The notes beneath the pieces are model-generated. The model saw nothing but the letters and a program-made list of their open reading frames with translations. It did not search any database and was not told where the DNA came from. A DNA stretch of 64,000 nucleotides, taken from assembly GCA_028278325.1 (NCBI GenBank), contig JANQEO010000106.1:1-64000 (forward strand), given 5' to 3'. This stretch comes from Candidatus Binatia bacterium. GTDB lineage: Bacteria > Desulfobacterota > Binatia > UBA1149 > JAJCZL01. The position numbers and the translations under genes were made by a program. Positions 17,802-29,827 of the stretch are shown here, in pieces. How positions within the stretch are numbered: the stretch's first letter is position 1; each line of letters opens with the position of its first letter.

Positions 17802-17816
17802 AGACCTAACTGGTCT
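17802..17816. promoter_or_regulatory. candidate IscR/Rrf2 operator over the iscS transcription start
   Basis: AGACC (17802-17806), five bases, GGTCT (17812-17816) is a perfect dyad. It lies immediately downstream of the -10 box and covers the predicted start, where a repressor would block RNA polymerase. The same operon encodes an Rrf2 regulator, so autoregulation is the simple reading. It resembles, but does not match, the E. coli type 1 IscR site. Confidence 0.55.
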
Positions 17817-17818
17817 AG

Positions 17819-17847
17819 TATATACGGAGCCGTCTCTGCCGAATCAA
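17819..17847 (-). promoter_or_regulatory. sigma-70-type promoter of the isc operon
   Basis: On the minus strand: -35 TTGATT (17847-17842), 17-base spacer, -10 TATATA (17824-17819). Transcription would begin near 17812, giving a ~36-base leader with GGAGG eight bases before the iscS ATG. Confidence 0.6.
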
Positions 17848-17949
17848 GCTCTTGAGCCTTCTAGCCGTGATTTCAGGCCCGGGCTGAGAGAAAAGGTAGC
17901 AAAATTAATCTCTTGGGCGGCCGAACAGTAGGTGGGCTTATGCGGAACT

Positions 17950-20781
<2,832 letters not shown>

Positions 20782-20790
20782 GAACCGGGA

Positions 20791-22164
20791 TCAGGCGCCT
20801 GCCAACTCTCCTCTCAAGGAATCGAGCTCCGATTCGACTATTCGACGGTATTCGTCGAGATGCTCCTGGCTGTCGGCCTCGAACCTCATCACCAGAGCCG
20901 GTTGGGTGTTGGATGCACGGATGAGACCCCACCCGTTGTCGAACTTCATACGCACACCGTCTACATCGACCAAGTCGTACCCCAGCTCCCTGAAGCGCTC
21001 TTGAGCGCGGTCGGCGAGCTTGAACTTCAGGTCGTCGCGGCAGTCGACGCGTATCTCGGGCGTGAACACCGCCGGCGGCAGATCCGACAGCATCTCGGAG
21101 AGCGAAGCGTCGGAGTTGGCAAGCACTTCGATCATGCGCGCACCGGCGTAAACGGCGTCGTCGTATCCGAAGTAGCGATCTGCGAAGAACAGGTGGCCGC
21201 TCATCTCTCCACCGAAAAGCGCTCCCGATTCCTTCATCTTGGCCTTGAGCAACGAGTGGCCGGCTTTCCACATGATGGCCTTACCGCCCTTTGCCTCGAT
21301 GTCGTCGTAGAGCCTTTGAGAGCACTTCACCTCCGAGACGAAGGTGGCGCCCGGGTGTTTGGCCAGGATGTTGCGGGCGAAGATGACCATCATTTCGTCG
21401 CCCCAGATGATCCGCCCGGCGTTGTCGACCAGACCGATGCGATCCGAGTCGCCGTCGAAGGCGATCCCTACAGCGGCGTCTTTCTCTTTCACCGCCGCGA
21501 TCAGGTCCTTCATGTTCTCTTCGACGGTAGGATCCGGATGGTGGTTGGGGAAGCGGCCGTCTGGCTCGCTATAGAGTTCGGTGACTTCACAGCCCATTGC
21601 TCGATAGACATCGGGCGCGACGGGACCCGCAGTGCCGTTGCCGCTATCGACTACGACCCGGAAACCCTGAGCGCAGCGTCCGAACTGCTCATCGAGGAAT
21701 CCCTGGTAGGCGGGAATTATCGGATAGCTTTCCTCGCCCCCGTCGCCACGAGCCATCTCGCCTGACTCGATGATGCCGGCGAGCTCTTTGATTCCCTCGC
21801 CGTGGATCGTCGACTTGCCGATGCATATCTTGAAACCGTTGTAGTCGGGCGGGTTGTGGCTGCCCGTGACCTGTATGCCGCCCATCAAATCCAGATGGTG
21901 CACCGAGAAGTACATCAACGGCGTCGGACACATGCCGATATCGACAACGCTCACGCCCGTAGAGCGGAGCGCGTCCTTGATGATCTTGTGATACGTCGGG
22001 CCGGTTACCCGGCAATCGTGGCCCACCGAGGCGCGGTTGATGCCTTGGCTCAAGAGTTTGGTGCCGTAGGCTCGCCCCAAGGCTTCGACGAACCCCTCGT
22101 CGTAGTCTTTCTCGGCGATTCCGCGGATATCGTACTCGCGGAAGATTTCAGGATTCATCTTCAT
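20791..22164 (-). CDS. phosphomannomutase/phosphoglucomutase
   Basis: Alpha-D-phosphohexomutase, 457 residues, of the AlgC/ManB type, which interconverts 1- and 6-phosphates of mannose or glucose for surface polysaccharide synthesis. Seen in order: active-site serine loop [15 protein letters not shown] (~100), metal-binding DGDSDRIG (~235), sugar-binding [10 protein letters not shown] (~320) and phosphate-binding [15 protein letters not shown] at the C-terminus. Whether it prefers mannose or glucose cannot be read from sequence. It is not GlmM: the loop lacks the GlmM-type pattern. Follows pdxA by about 20 bases. Confidence 0.92.
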   Translation of the reverse strand: MKMNPEIFREYDIRGIAEKDYDEGFVEALGRAYGTKLLSQGINRASVGHDCRVTGPTYHKIIKDALRSTGVSVVDIGMCPTPLMYFSVHHLDLMGGIQVTGSHNPPDYNGFKICIGKSTIHGEGIKELAGIIESGEMARGDGGEESYPIIPAYQGFLDEQFGRCAQGFRVVVDSGNGTAGPVAPDVYRAMGCEVTELYSEPDGRFPNHHPDPTVEENMKDLIAAVKEKDAAVGIAFDGDSDRIGLVDNAGRIIWGDEMMVIFARNILAKHPGATFVSEVKCSQRLYDDIEAKGGKAIMWKAGHSLLKAKMKESGALFGGEMSGHLFFADRYFGYDDAVYAGARMIEVLANSDASLSEMLSDLPPAVFTPEIRVDCRDDLKFKLADRAQERFRELGYDLVDVDGVRMKFDNGWGLIRASNTQPALVMRFEADSQEHLDEYRRIVESELDSLRGELAGA

Positions 22165-22186
22165 AGCGCCCCCTCCGGTGAGACCG

Positions 22187-23134
22187 TCATCTTGCCATGC
22201 GTGCAGCCAACAGAATTGCTTCGGTCATGCTGCCTGCGTCGCATGTACCCGCACCGGCAAGTTCGTAGGCGGTACCGTGATCCGGCGAGGTCCTGACGAA
22301 CGGCAGTCCCATGGAGACGTTAACCGCCCGCCCGAAATCAGTAAGCTTCAACGCTATCAACCCCTGGTCGTGGTACATGCAAATCACGGCATCGTACTCA
22401 CCCGCTGCGGCCGCCGCAAACAAGGAATCGGCCGCAAGCGGCCCCTCCACACGCAGGCCGGAGCGTGCCAGCCTCTTGACTGCGGGACCGATGATACGAC
22501 GCTCCTCGTCGCCGAACATGCCGGCTTCCCCGCCGTGGGGATTGAGCGCCGCAACTGCGAGACGCGGCTTTTTGAGGCCTTCGTAGAGCGCAAGATGCTT
22601 CGCGGTCACCTTCGCGGCCCTCGTGATCTTGGCGGCCGTCAAAGCGGCCGGCACCTCGGCGATACCTATGTGCACGGTGACCAAGACCACTCGGAGTACG
22701 CGCCCGCGAAGCATCATCACGGCGCGGCCGCCCCAAACATCCGAAAGGTAGTCGGTGTGTCCGTGGAAATCGCGGCCGGTCCTCGCGATCCATGCCTTGT
22801 TGACCGGACCGGTCACCAGGCCGTCGAAGCGCCCGGCCTTGACCGCTGCGGCAGCCTCTTCGAGATACGCGAACGCCGCCCCGCCCGCCGAACGCCCTGG
22901 ACGCGGCAGCCCCCCTCGTGAACGCAGCGACCCGACTTCGACCACTTCACTGATGGCGGTCGGTCGACCCGCACCGATGCGCTTGCACCTGGCTGCCCGT
23001 TCGAGCACGCCGCTGTCTCCGAACGCGGTGAGAGTACAGGCGCGGCGAACTGCCGGACGCGCCGCTGCCTCGATTAGCACTTCGGGCCCGATCCCCGCGG
23101 GATCGCCCATGCTGACGGCCAAAGACGGTTTCAC
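22187..23134 (-). CDS. pdxA: 4-hydroxythreonine-4-phosphate dehydrogenase
   Basis: Pyridoxal 5'-phosphate synthesis (DXP-dependent route); NAD-dependent and metal-dependent, 315 residues. It opens with the family signature SMGDPAGIGPEVL. Metal-binding histidines lie in GHTDYLSDVWGG, NPHGGEAG and YHDQGLIALK. The frame extends to 23209, but the family start is VKPSLAVSMGD, a GTG at 23134 that overlaps the upstream isomerase stop by four bases (GTGA). In E. coli pdxA likewise follows surA, so the pair is conserved gene order. Confidence 0.95.
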   Translation of the reverse strand: MKPSLAVSMGDPAGIGPEVLIEAAARPAVRRACTLTAFGDSGVLERAARCKRIGAGRPTAISEVVEVGSLRSRGGLPRPGRSAGGAAFAYLEEAAAAVKAGRFDGLVTGPVNKAWIARTGRDFHGHTDYLSDVWGGRAVMMLRGRVLRVVLVTVHIGIAEVPAALTAAKITRAAKVTAKHLALYEGLKKPRLAVAALNPHGGEAGMFGDEERRIIGPAVKRLARSGLRVEGPLAADSLFAAAAAGEYDAVICMYHDQGLIALKLTDFGRAVNVSMGLPFVRTSPDHGTAYELAGAGTCDAGSMTEAILLAARMAR

Positions 23135-24111
23135 TCGGCGGTCAACGACTGCAGCTCCGAAAGGTGGCGAGTAACATGGTGGCGCCCGCGGACATCTTCC
23201 CGTACCCACCGTGTGAACCGCTCCTGGAGCAACTCGTCGTAGAGTTTGTCGCGGATCTCGTCCTCCACATCGGACAACGGGACGCGCTCGGGCGGCAACA
23301 CGTCGATGAGCTGCACTATGTGCACGCCGCTCGCGTCTTCGCCGGGTTCGGAAACCTCACCCGGGTCCAGTGCGGAAAGCATGCGCTCGTAGAGGCGTGA
23401 CATGCTGCCCCTGCGGAAGGCGCCTAGATAGCCGCCGGCGGCGGCCGACGGTGCTCTCGAATACTTCTTTGCAGCCTTGGCGAAGGCGGAGCCGCCACGC
23501 CGCGCCTCCTTGTACGCTTCGGCTCCGAGTTCGCGTACGGCGGTGATGGCTGCCTCATCGGCCTCGCGCGGGAACGGGATGAAGATGTGGGCGCACTCGA
23601 CTCGCTCGGGCAACTCGTAGGCCGGATCGTTCTTCCAGTGAGATCGAATCTCCTCGGGTGTGACGTTCACGCGCGATCTTATCTCACGGTTGATGAGCTC
23701 GAACCTCTGAACTTCCTCGCGCATCCGCTCGAAGTAGTCGCTCCATTCCAGTCCCAGCTCATTCAGTGTGCTCATGATCTGTTCTCGGCTGGAGCCTGCA
23801 CGAGGGATCACCTGGTCGATGTATGCCTCGACTTCGGCGTCGGGCGCGCGAATGCCCTGGGCTTCGAACTCCGCTTCGAATATCCGGTTCATCACGAGCG
23901 CATCCAGCAGAGTATCCTCGTTCTCACGCTGGTCGGGGGTGAGAAGGGGTGCCCGGCGCTTCTTGAAGCTCTCGAACTCGCGCAGCGTGATGGGGGCGCC
24001 GTCAACCGAAGCCACTATCGCGTTTACCAAGCGCGGCGCCGCGTCGGCTGCGCCGGCTACGGCAACGAGCGCCGCCAGCGCCACCAATGTCATTGGTACT
24101 TTCAGTGTCAT
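23131..24111 (-). CDS. SurA-like periplasmic peptidyl-prolyl isomerase
   Basis: Probable periplasmic chaperone for outer-membrane proteins, 326 residues. A signal peptide ends near APRLVNA. A SurA_N domain follows (VDGAPITLREFESF..., to about 170). One parvulin domain is at about 180-285 (RVECAHIFIPFPREADEA, GGYLGAFRRGSM, GVHIVQLIDV). E. coli SurA has two parvulin domains, so this is the one-domain type. I chose ATG at 24111, four bases after the mfd stop, over the longer GTG at 24144 that would intrude into mfd. It overlaps pdxA by four bases, as surA-pdxA neighbours do elsewhere. Confidence 0.88.
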   Translation of the reverse strand: MTLKVPMTLVALAALVAVAGAADAAPRLVNAIVASVDGAPITLREFESFKKRRAPLLTPDQRENEDTLLDALVMNRIFEAEFEAQGIRAPDAEVEAYIDQVIPRAGSSREQIMSTLNELGLEWSDYFERMREEVQRFELINREIRSRVNVTPEEIRSHWKNDPAYELPERVECAHIFIPFPREADEAAITAVRELGAEAYKEARRGGSAFAKAAKKYSRAPSAAAGGYLGAFRRGSMSRLYERMLSALDPGEVSEPGEDASGVHIVQLIDVLPPERVPLSDVEDEIRDKLYDELLQERFTRWVREDVRGRHHVTRHLSELQSLTAE

Positions 24112-24115
24112 CACA

Positions 24116-27100
24116 CTACTCGCAGGGCCGATGCGTGCTCGCACCCTCGTCAGACCCGATACCCGCCTTCGGGTCTTCGGCCGACCGTGGAGCGAGCCCG
24201 TTGAGCAACCCGTCGACCCGATCGATCATCGTATCCCAGCTATCGTTGCCGGTGTCCATCGTAAACAAGCCTTCGGGCCTGAGCCTGTAGGTGTCCGACA
24301 CTCGCGTAGCCAACTCCACGAGTTCCCCGCTGTCGACCGGGGAGTCCTCGTGGAACTTGACGGACACGAGACGACCGTTCCATTTTAGCTGCTCCACCGC
24401 CAAACGCTTGAGCACGGGCCTCAACGCCATGATCTTTACGAAATCTTCCACCTGGGGCGGCAGCGGGCCGAAGCGGTCCGCCAGCTCCTCGGCTATCTCT
24501 GAAGTCTCCCCGGCATCGGTGACGTTGGCAAGCCGCTTGTAAACGAGAAGTCTTTCTCCGACATCGGTGATGTAGTCGTCGGGCACGAAGGCATGGGCCC
24601 CCAACTCGATTTCCGGCTCCACTACGGGCGCCACCGCCTGGCCCCGCACTTCCTTCGTGGCCTCCTCCAGCATGCGCACGAACAACTCGAAGCCCACGGC
24701 CGCCATGTTGCCCGACTGCTTCTTGCCGATGAGATTGCCCGCACCGCGAATCTCCAGATCGTGAGCGGCCAGACGAAACCCGCCGCCGAGGTCGTCGAGC
24801 TGTTGGAGCACGGCCAACCTTCGCCTTGCGGTATCGGTTATCAGGCCTTCGTTGGGAACCAGGAGGTAGGCATAGGCGCGCCGATGGGAGCGCCCCACCC
24901 GGCCGCGTATCTGGTAGAGCTGAGCCAACCCCAGCGCGTCGGCGCGGTTGATGATCATCGTGTTGGCGTTCGGGATGTCCAATCCTGATTCGATGATCGT
25001 CGTGCACACGAGCACATCCGTGTCGCCTTCCAGAAAGGCGATCATGACTTTTTCCAGCTCCGTCTCTTTCATCTGGCCGTGGGCTGCGGCCACTCTCGCG
25101 CCGGGCACGAGTTCCTGGACCGTACGCGCCATGGCGCCGATGGAGCTGACACGGTTGTGGACGAAGAACACCTGGCCGCCGCGATCGAGTTCGCGGCTGA
25201 TGGCCTGCTTGATCAGACCGGGATCGTGACGGGCGACGTAGGTGCGGATCGACAAACGGTCGACCGGTGCGGTCTCGATCAGGCTCAAGTCGCGCACGCC
25301 GCCGAGCGCAAGCTGCAGAGTCCTCGGGATGGGCGTGGCAGTGAGGGTGAGAACGTCGACCTCGCGGCGCAGATGCTTGATCCTTTCTTTGGCCTGCACG
25401 CCGAATCGATGCTCTTCGTCGACGATCAGCAGTCCGAGACGCGAGAACGCAACGTCCTTTTGTAACAGCCGGTGCGTGCCCACGACGATGTCCACGCCGC
25501 CTTCGGCCAGCCCCTTGACCGCCGCTGCGTTTTCTTCCCTGCTGTTGAAACGCGACAGCATCGCCACCTGCACGGGATAACCATCGAAGCGCCTCTTCAG
25601 GGTCTCGAAATGCTGGCGGGCCAGAATCGTGGTGGGCACCAGGAAAGCGGCCTGTTTACCACCCAGTGCCGCAAGGTACGCAGCGCGCATGGCCACCTCG
25701 GTCTTCCCGTAGCCAACGTCACCGCAAACGAGACGGTCCATGGATTTCGGCCGCAGCATGTCGGCGACCATGTCGTCGATCGCCGACTGCTGCCCGGGCG
25801 TCTCCTCAAAGGGGAAGTGCGCTTCGAATTCCTCGTAGTCGCCGTCTTGACGGGCGTAGGGTCGCCTCTCGTTGGTCATCCGGAAGGCTTCCAACTCCAG
25901 CAGCTCCTGGGCTATTTCGAGCGCCGATTCCTTGGCCCGCGCCTTGGTCCTGACCCATGCGGCCGAACCGAGACGGTCGAGTTTGGGAGGCCCGCCACCA
26001 CTTCCCACGTAGCGCTCGATCAGGTTGATGCGATCGACGGGGAGGTAGTAACGGTCTCCGCCCAGATACTCGAGATGGATGAAGTCTCCCTCTGTACCGC
26101 CGGCGAGCATGTGCTTGAGGCCTTTGTAGATGCCGATGCCGTGGTCGACGTGCACCACGGCGTCACCGTTGGCCAGCTGACCCAACATGTTCATGGCGCG
26201 CGACTGGGACACGCGCCGGCGCCGTGTACTCCGTCGTCTCTCGCCGAAAATGTCGTGGTCGGTGACGAACGCAACGTCGTCGGCCGGCAGCTGAAAGCCT
26301 TCGTCGAGCCTGCCCTCGACCATCCATATACAATCAGGCGTGCCGCTCAGTGCGGCCGGGAGGCTCTCGGCACGACGCACATCGCCGGCACCGTTGAGCT
26401 CGAGCAGGTGCTCGAGACGGTGCAACTGGGTCGGATCGGAAGCCACCACAGCGAGGCGGCCGCAGTTCTTCCGGATCGCCCGGATCTGATCCACCACGGG
26501 GTGAAAGCCTTCACTTCCGCGCTGTGCTTTCAGTTTCGCACGCGCCGCGGCCAGCGCCGTATTCGCGCGCACGTCGACGCGCCACGCGCGGTGACCAGGC
26601 TCGCCCGTGGAGTCCAGCGCTTCGGTGAAATCGAGCTCGATGCCCGGCCGTCGAGCGATTAGAGACTCGATGTTTCCTCGTTCCGCATATGCCGAGGCCG
26701 CTTCGAAGTGGAAGGTCCCGGCGTCGCCTGCGGCTTGCTCGGCCGCTTCGATGTCGTCGCCGTGGCGGTCGAGAGCCTTCTCGACGGCCGGCGCGTCGAT
26801 CACCACGGTCAAGACATCCTCTCCCAGAAAGTCACCGAGCCAGTTACTCGCGTCGAACACGTAAGGAACCATGAGCTCGACGCCGGGGAAGCGCTCACCG
26901 GCCGCCAGGCAGTCGTCGAGTTGACGTCTCTCGGCGGTTGGCAGGCCTAGCTCCTCGCATCGCCGGCCTACTCGACGTCTTACCTCAGGTTCGGCAAGGC
27001 GTTCGAGGGGAAACGGCAGAGCCGGAAGCACGACCATCTCTTCGAGGCTGGCGAACGACCTCTGGTCGGCCGGGTCGAAGGGCCGTATGGACTCGACGGT

Positions 27101-27715
27101 GTCGCCGTCGAACTGGCAGCGGCAAGGATAGTCGTACCCGGGCGGCCACACATCGATGAGACCGCCGCGCACCGCCTTCTCCCCCGGCTCCTCGACTGCG
27201 CCCGCGCTCCGATAGCCCGCCGCTTCGAGCCTGTCGACCAACCCGCTGAAGTCCAGCTCTTCGCCTACGACGAGATATACCGACTCTTCGACCAGAGCCG
27301 CAGGAGGAAGGGTGCGGCAGGCAACGGCAGCCGGCGACGTTACTATGATGGGCGCGGCCATCTGTAGAAGCTGGTATAGCGCGGCGCTTCTTGCGGCCTC
27401 GGTTTCGGGAGCCGGCGAGACCATCTCCAGCGGCGGCGCTTCGCGGGCCGCGAACAAGTGGACGCGCCTGTCGAGGAAAGGCAGCTCGGCGGATTCGCCC
27501 CGAAAGGTCTTGAGTTCGGCGTGGAGCTGTTCAGCGTAGCGGGGCGTGTCGGCCAGAACGATGACCGGCCGCGACAAGCCCTCGACCAGCGAAGAGACCA
27601 TGTAGGAGACCGACCCGCGCTCGAGGCCCTGAAGCTTCCAGCGCAACGCTGGAAACTCCGCCAGCTCGGCGGCCAGCGAGGTGCGCAGCGACTCTGTGGA
27701 CGGAGATCCGGTCAA
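24116..27715 (-). CDS. mfd: transcription-repair coupling factor
   Basis: Translocase that removes RNA polymerase stalled at lesions and recruits UvrA; 1199 residues. The UvrB-homology region is at the N-terminus. The RNAP-interacting CarD-like domain is around LANGDAVVHVDHGIGIYKG (~490). The helicase part is complete: GDVGYGKTEVAMRAA (Walker A), DEEHRFGVQAKE (DEEH box), LTATPIPRTLQLAL and QIRGRVGRSHRRAYAYL. A TRCF C-terminal domain ends the protein. It sits between aroQ (six bases) and the SurA-like gene (four bases) on one strand. Confidence 0.97.
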   Translation of the reverse strand: MTGSPSTESLRTSLAAELAEFPALRWKLQGLERGSVSYMVSSLVEGLSRPVIVLADTPRYAEQLHAELKTFRGESAELPFLDRRVHLFAAREAPPLEMVSPAPETEAARSAALYQLLQMAAPIIVTSPAAVACRTLPPAALVEESVYLVVGEELDFSGLVDRLEAAGYRSAGAVEEPGEKAVRGGLIDVWPPGYDYPCRCQFDGDTVESIRPFDPADQRSFASLEEMVVLPALPFPLERLAEPEVRRRVGRRCEELGLPTAERRQLDDCLAAGERFPGVELMVPYVFDASNWLGDFLGEDVLTVVIDAPAVEKALDRHGDDIEAAEQAAGDAGTFHFEAASAYAERGNIESLIARRPGIELDFTEALDSTGEPGHRAWRVDVRANTALAAARAKLKAQRGSEGFHPVVDQIRAIRKNCGRLAVVASDPTQLHRLEHLLELNGAGDVRRAESLPAALSGTPDCIWMVEGRLDEGFQLPADDVAFVTDHDIFGERRRSTRRRRVSQSRAMNMLGQLANGDAVVHVDHGIGIYKGLKHMLAGGTEGDFIHLEYLGGDRYYLPVDRINLIERYVGSGGGPPKLDRLGSAAWVRTKARAKESALEIAQELLELEAFRMTNERRPYARQDGDYEEFEAHFPFEETPGQQSAIDDMVADMLRPKSMDRLVCGDVGYGKTEVAMRAAYLAALGGKQAAFLVPTTILARQHFETLKRRFDGYPVQVAMLSRFNSREENAAAVKGLAEGGVDIVVGTHRLLQKDVAFSRLGLLIVDEEHRFGVQAKERIKHLRREVDVLTLTATPIPRTLQLALGGVRDLSLIETAPVDRLSIRTYVARHDPGLIKQAISRELDRGGQVFFVHNRVSSIGAMARTVQELVPGARVAAAHGQMKETELEKVMIAFLEGDTDVLVCTTIIESGLDIPNANTMIINRADALGLAQLYQIRGRVGRSHRRAYAYLLVPNEGLITDTARRRLAVLQQLDDLGGGFRLAAHDLEIRGAGNLIGKKQSGNMAAVGFELFVRMLEEATKEVRGQAVAPVVEPEIELGAHAFVPDDYITDVGERLLVYKRLANVTDAGETSEIAEELADRFGPLPPQVEDFVKIMALRPVLKRLAVEQLKWNGRLVSVKFHEDSPVDSGELVELATRVSDTYRLRPEGLFTMDTGNDSWDTMIDRVDGLLNGLAPRSAEDPKAGIGSDEGASTHRPCE

Positions 27716-27721
27716 GCCGCG

Positions 27722-28189
27722 TCAGGGCCGCGCCATCAAGTTTGCCAGGGCCCGCAGCCCCAGTGTGTAGCTGTCGACGCCGAAGCCGACTACCTGCCCG
27801 TCGACGACGTCCGACAGTAGGGAGCGATGCCTGAACTCTTCGCGCTTGTGGATGTTGGAGAGATGCACTTCCACGACAGGCAAGCCGAGGGCGAGCACGG
27901 CGTCTCTTATCGCGACGCTGGTATGGGTGTAGGCGGCGGGATTGATGAGCACCCCGTCTTTCTCCTCGCGTGCGCCCTGCAGACGAGAAACCAGGTCACC
28001 CTCACTATTGGACTGGAAGGTTTCTACCTCACAGCCCAACTCGGCCCCGAGGCTGGACAACTGCCGGTCGATGTCGGAAAGGGTGTCGGTGCCGTAGACG
28101 TCCGTTTCTCGCTGCCCCAGCAGGTTCAGGTTGGGGCCGTGAACCACGAGTACCGACTTCTTGGCGCCACGCTTCCCTGACTCAGGCAT
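27722..28189 (-). CDS. aroQ: type II 3-dehydroquinate dehydratase
   Basis: Third step of the shikimate pathway; 155 residues, a dodecameric class II enzyme. Seen: [15 protein letters not shown] with the catalytic Tyr further on in [25 protein letters not shown], and [18 protein letters not shown]. The first ~10 residues are Lys/Arg-rich and variable. It follows aroB by 14 bases and precedes mfd by six, closing the aroC-aroK-aroB-aroQ run. Confidence 0.95.
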   Translation of the reverse strand: MPESGKRGAKKSVLVVHGPNLNLLGQRETDVYGTDTLSDIDRQLSSLGAELGCEVETFQSNSEGDLVSRLQGAREEKDGVLINPAAYTHTSVAIRDAVLALGLPVVEVHLSNIHKREEFRHRSLLSDVVDGQVVGFGVDSYTLGLRALANLMARP

Positions 28190-28203
28190 ACCCGATCACC
28201 TTA

Positions 28204-29298
28204 CTATAAGGATGCGACCACGTCAGCGGGGCTGAGCAGGCGGCGCTCGTGGCTTCCCAGGCCGCCGGTGAGGACGAAATCGACCTTGTCGCCGCTCGAC
28301 TTCTTGTCGAAACCGATGGCGCCGCGCAGATCCTCCATGGATACGTCTCGGGGTAACTCCGTGTCCAATCCCAGTGCTCCGAGAAGCTCTGCGACCCGCG
28401 AGGGCAGATCTTGCTCGCAGGCGCCGTGGGCGGCGGAGATCCTGGCAGCGGCCACCATTCCTATGGCCACCGCCTCGCCGTGCAAGTAGCGCTCATATGC
28501 CGTGAGCTTTTCGACCGCGTGTCCGATGGTGTGGCCGAAGTTCAACACCTTGCGCAGCCCCGCCTCACGCTCGTCGGCGGCTACGACCTTGGCCTTCAAG
28601 CGGCAGCTGCGTGCAACGATGTCGGCCATCAGCACGGGATTGCGCCTCGAAACCTGTTTCGTGTTCTTCTCCAGAAGCGTGAACAACTGGCGGCTCAAGA
28701 TGACGCCGTACTTCACGACCTCGGCAAGGCCCGCCCGAAACTCGCGGTCGGACAACGACAAGAGGGCCTTCGTGTCGGCCAACACCAGCGACGGCTGATG
28801 AAACGCCCCGACCAGATTCTTACCCTGGCTGCGATTGACGCCGGTCTTGCCGCCGACACTGGAATCGACCTGGGCAAGCAAGGTAGTGGGGACCATGACC
28901 AGGCGCATCCCACGCAACGCCGTTGCTGCGGCGAACCCGGCGACGTCGCCGACCACACCACCTCCCAGTGCGACGACCACCATGGATCGGTCCGCGCCGG
29001 CGTCGAGGATCGCGTCGTACACCTTCTCTACCGTAGCCAGCGTCTTGAAGCGCTCACCGTCAGGAAGCTCCACCACGGATGCCGTCTGCAAGCGCGCTCG
29101 GCGCACCGAGGCGAGAAGCGCATCGAGATACAGCCCTGAGACTTTCGCGTTGGTGACGACCGTGATTCCCGAACCGCCGCCCATCTTGGCCAGTGCCGGG
29201 CCGGCTTCCGACATCGCGCCGGGACCGACCACGATCGGGTAGGAGCGGTCCTCCAAGGCCACCCTGATACGTTTTAAGCCTCGTCTCTCAGGGCTCAT
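28204..29298 (-). CDS. aroB: 3-dehydroquinate synthase
   Basis: Second step of the shikimate pathway (DAHP to 3-dehydroquinate), NAD- and metal-dependent, 364 residues. Typical segments: LPDGERFKTLATVEKVYD, VALGGGVVGDVAGFAAA, VPTTLLAQVDSSVGGKTGVN, LRKVLNFGHTIGHAVE with its metal-binding His, and HGEAVAIGM. It overlaps aroK by 11 bases. Confidence 0.96.
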   Translation of the reverse strand: MSPERRGLKRIRVALEDRSYPIVVGPGAMSEAGPALAKMGGGSGITVVTNAKVSGLYLDALLASVRRARLQTASVVELPDGERFKTLATVEKVYDAILDAGADRSMVVVALGGGVVGDVAGFAAATALRGMRLVMVPTTLLAQVDSSVGGKTGVNRSQGKNLVGAFHQPSLVLADTKALLSLSDREFRAGLAEVVKYGVILSRQLFTLLEKNTKQVSRRNPVLMADIVARSCRLKAKVVAADEREAGLRKVLNFGHTIGHAVEKLTAYERYLHGEAVAIGMVAAARISAAHGACEQDLPSRVAELLGALGLDTELPRDVSMEDLRGAIGFDKKSSGDKVDFVLTGGLGSHERRLLSPADVVASL

Positions 29299-29827
29299 CG
29301 TTCACCTCGGCGGGTCCGGCCTTGAGACGAGGCTCGATGATGCTCAAAACCCGAGCCACCGATTGCTCTACCGTCAGGCCGTCGGTTTCCACCAGGACAT
29401 CGGCCTTGCGGTACGAATCCATTCGTTGCTCGTACAGCCGCTCGAGCTTTTCGCGGGCTCCTTCGCCGGCAGCCAGAGGGCGTCGTTTGTTGCGGCTCAC
29501 TCTCTCCATGATGGTCTCGAAGTCGGACAAGAGGCACACGACGACTCCCAAGGACGACAGCACTCGCCTGTTGGCCGGGGCAACGAAGGTCCCGCCCCCG
29601 GTGGCGATCACCGAAGGCTCGTTGCAACTGAGCCCCGCTACTACGTCCGCCTCTATGCGGCGAAACGCAGCCTCGCCTTCGGTTTCGAAGATGCTCGATA
29701 TGCTGCGCCCTTCGCGCCGTTCGATCAGCTCGTCGAGATCGACGAAGGGACGCCGCAAACGTTTGGCCAGCCGCTTTCCGACGGCGGTCTTGCCGGTACC
29801 CATGAAACCCGTGAGCACGACATGCAT
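29288..29827 (-). CDS. aroK: shikimate kinase
   Basis: Phosphorylates shikimate with ATP; 179 residues. P-loop GFMGTGKTAVGKRLAKRL is at the N-terminus, shikimate-binding FVDLDELIERREGRSI and GGGTFV follow, and the lid region is SRNKRRPL. Its ATG overlaps the aroC stop (ATGA), and its end overlaps aroB. Confidence 0.95.
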   Translation of the reverse strand: MHVVLTGFMGTGKTAVGKRLAKRLRRPFVDLDELIERREGRSISSIFETEGEAAFRRIEADVVAGLSCNEPSVIATGGGTFVAPANRRVLSSLGVVVCLLSDFETIMERVSRNKRRPLAAGEGAREKLERLYEQRMDSYRKADVLVETDGLTVEQSVARVLSIIEPRLKAGPAEVNDEP

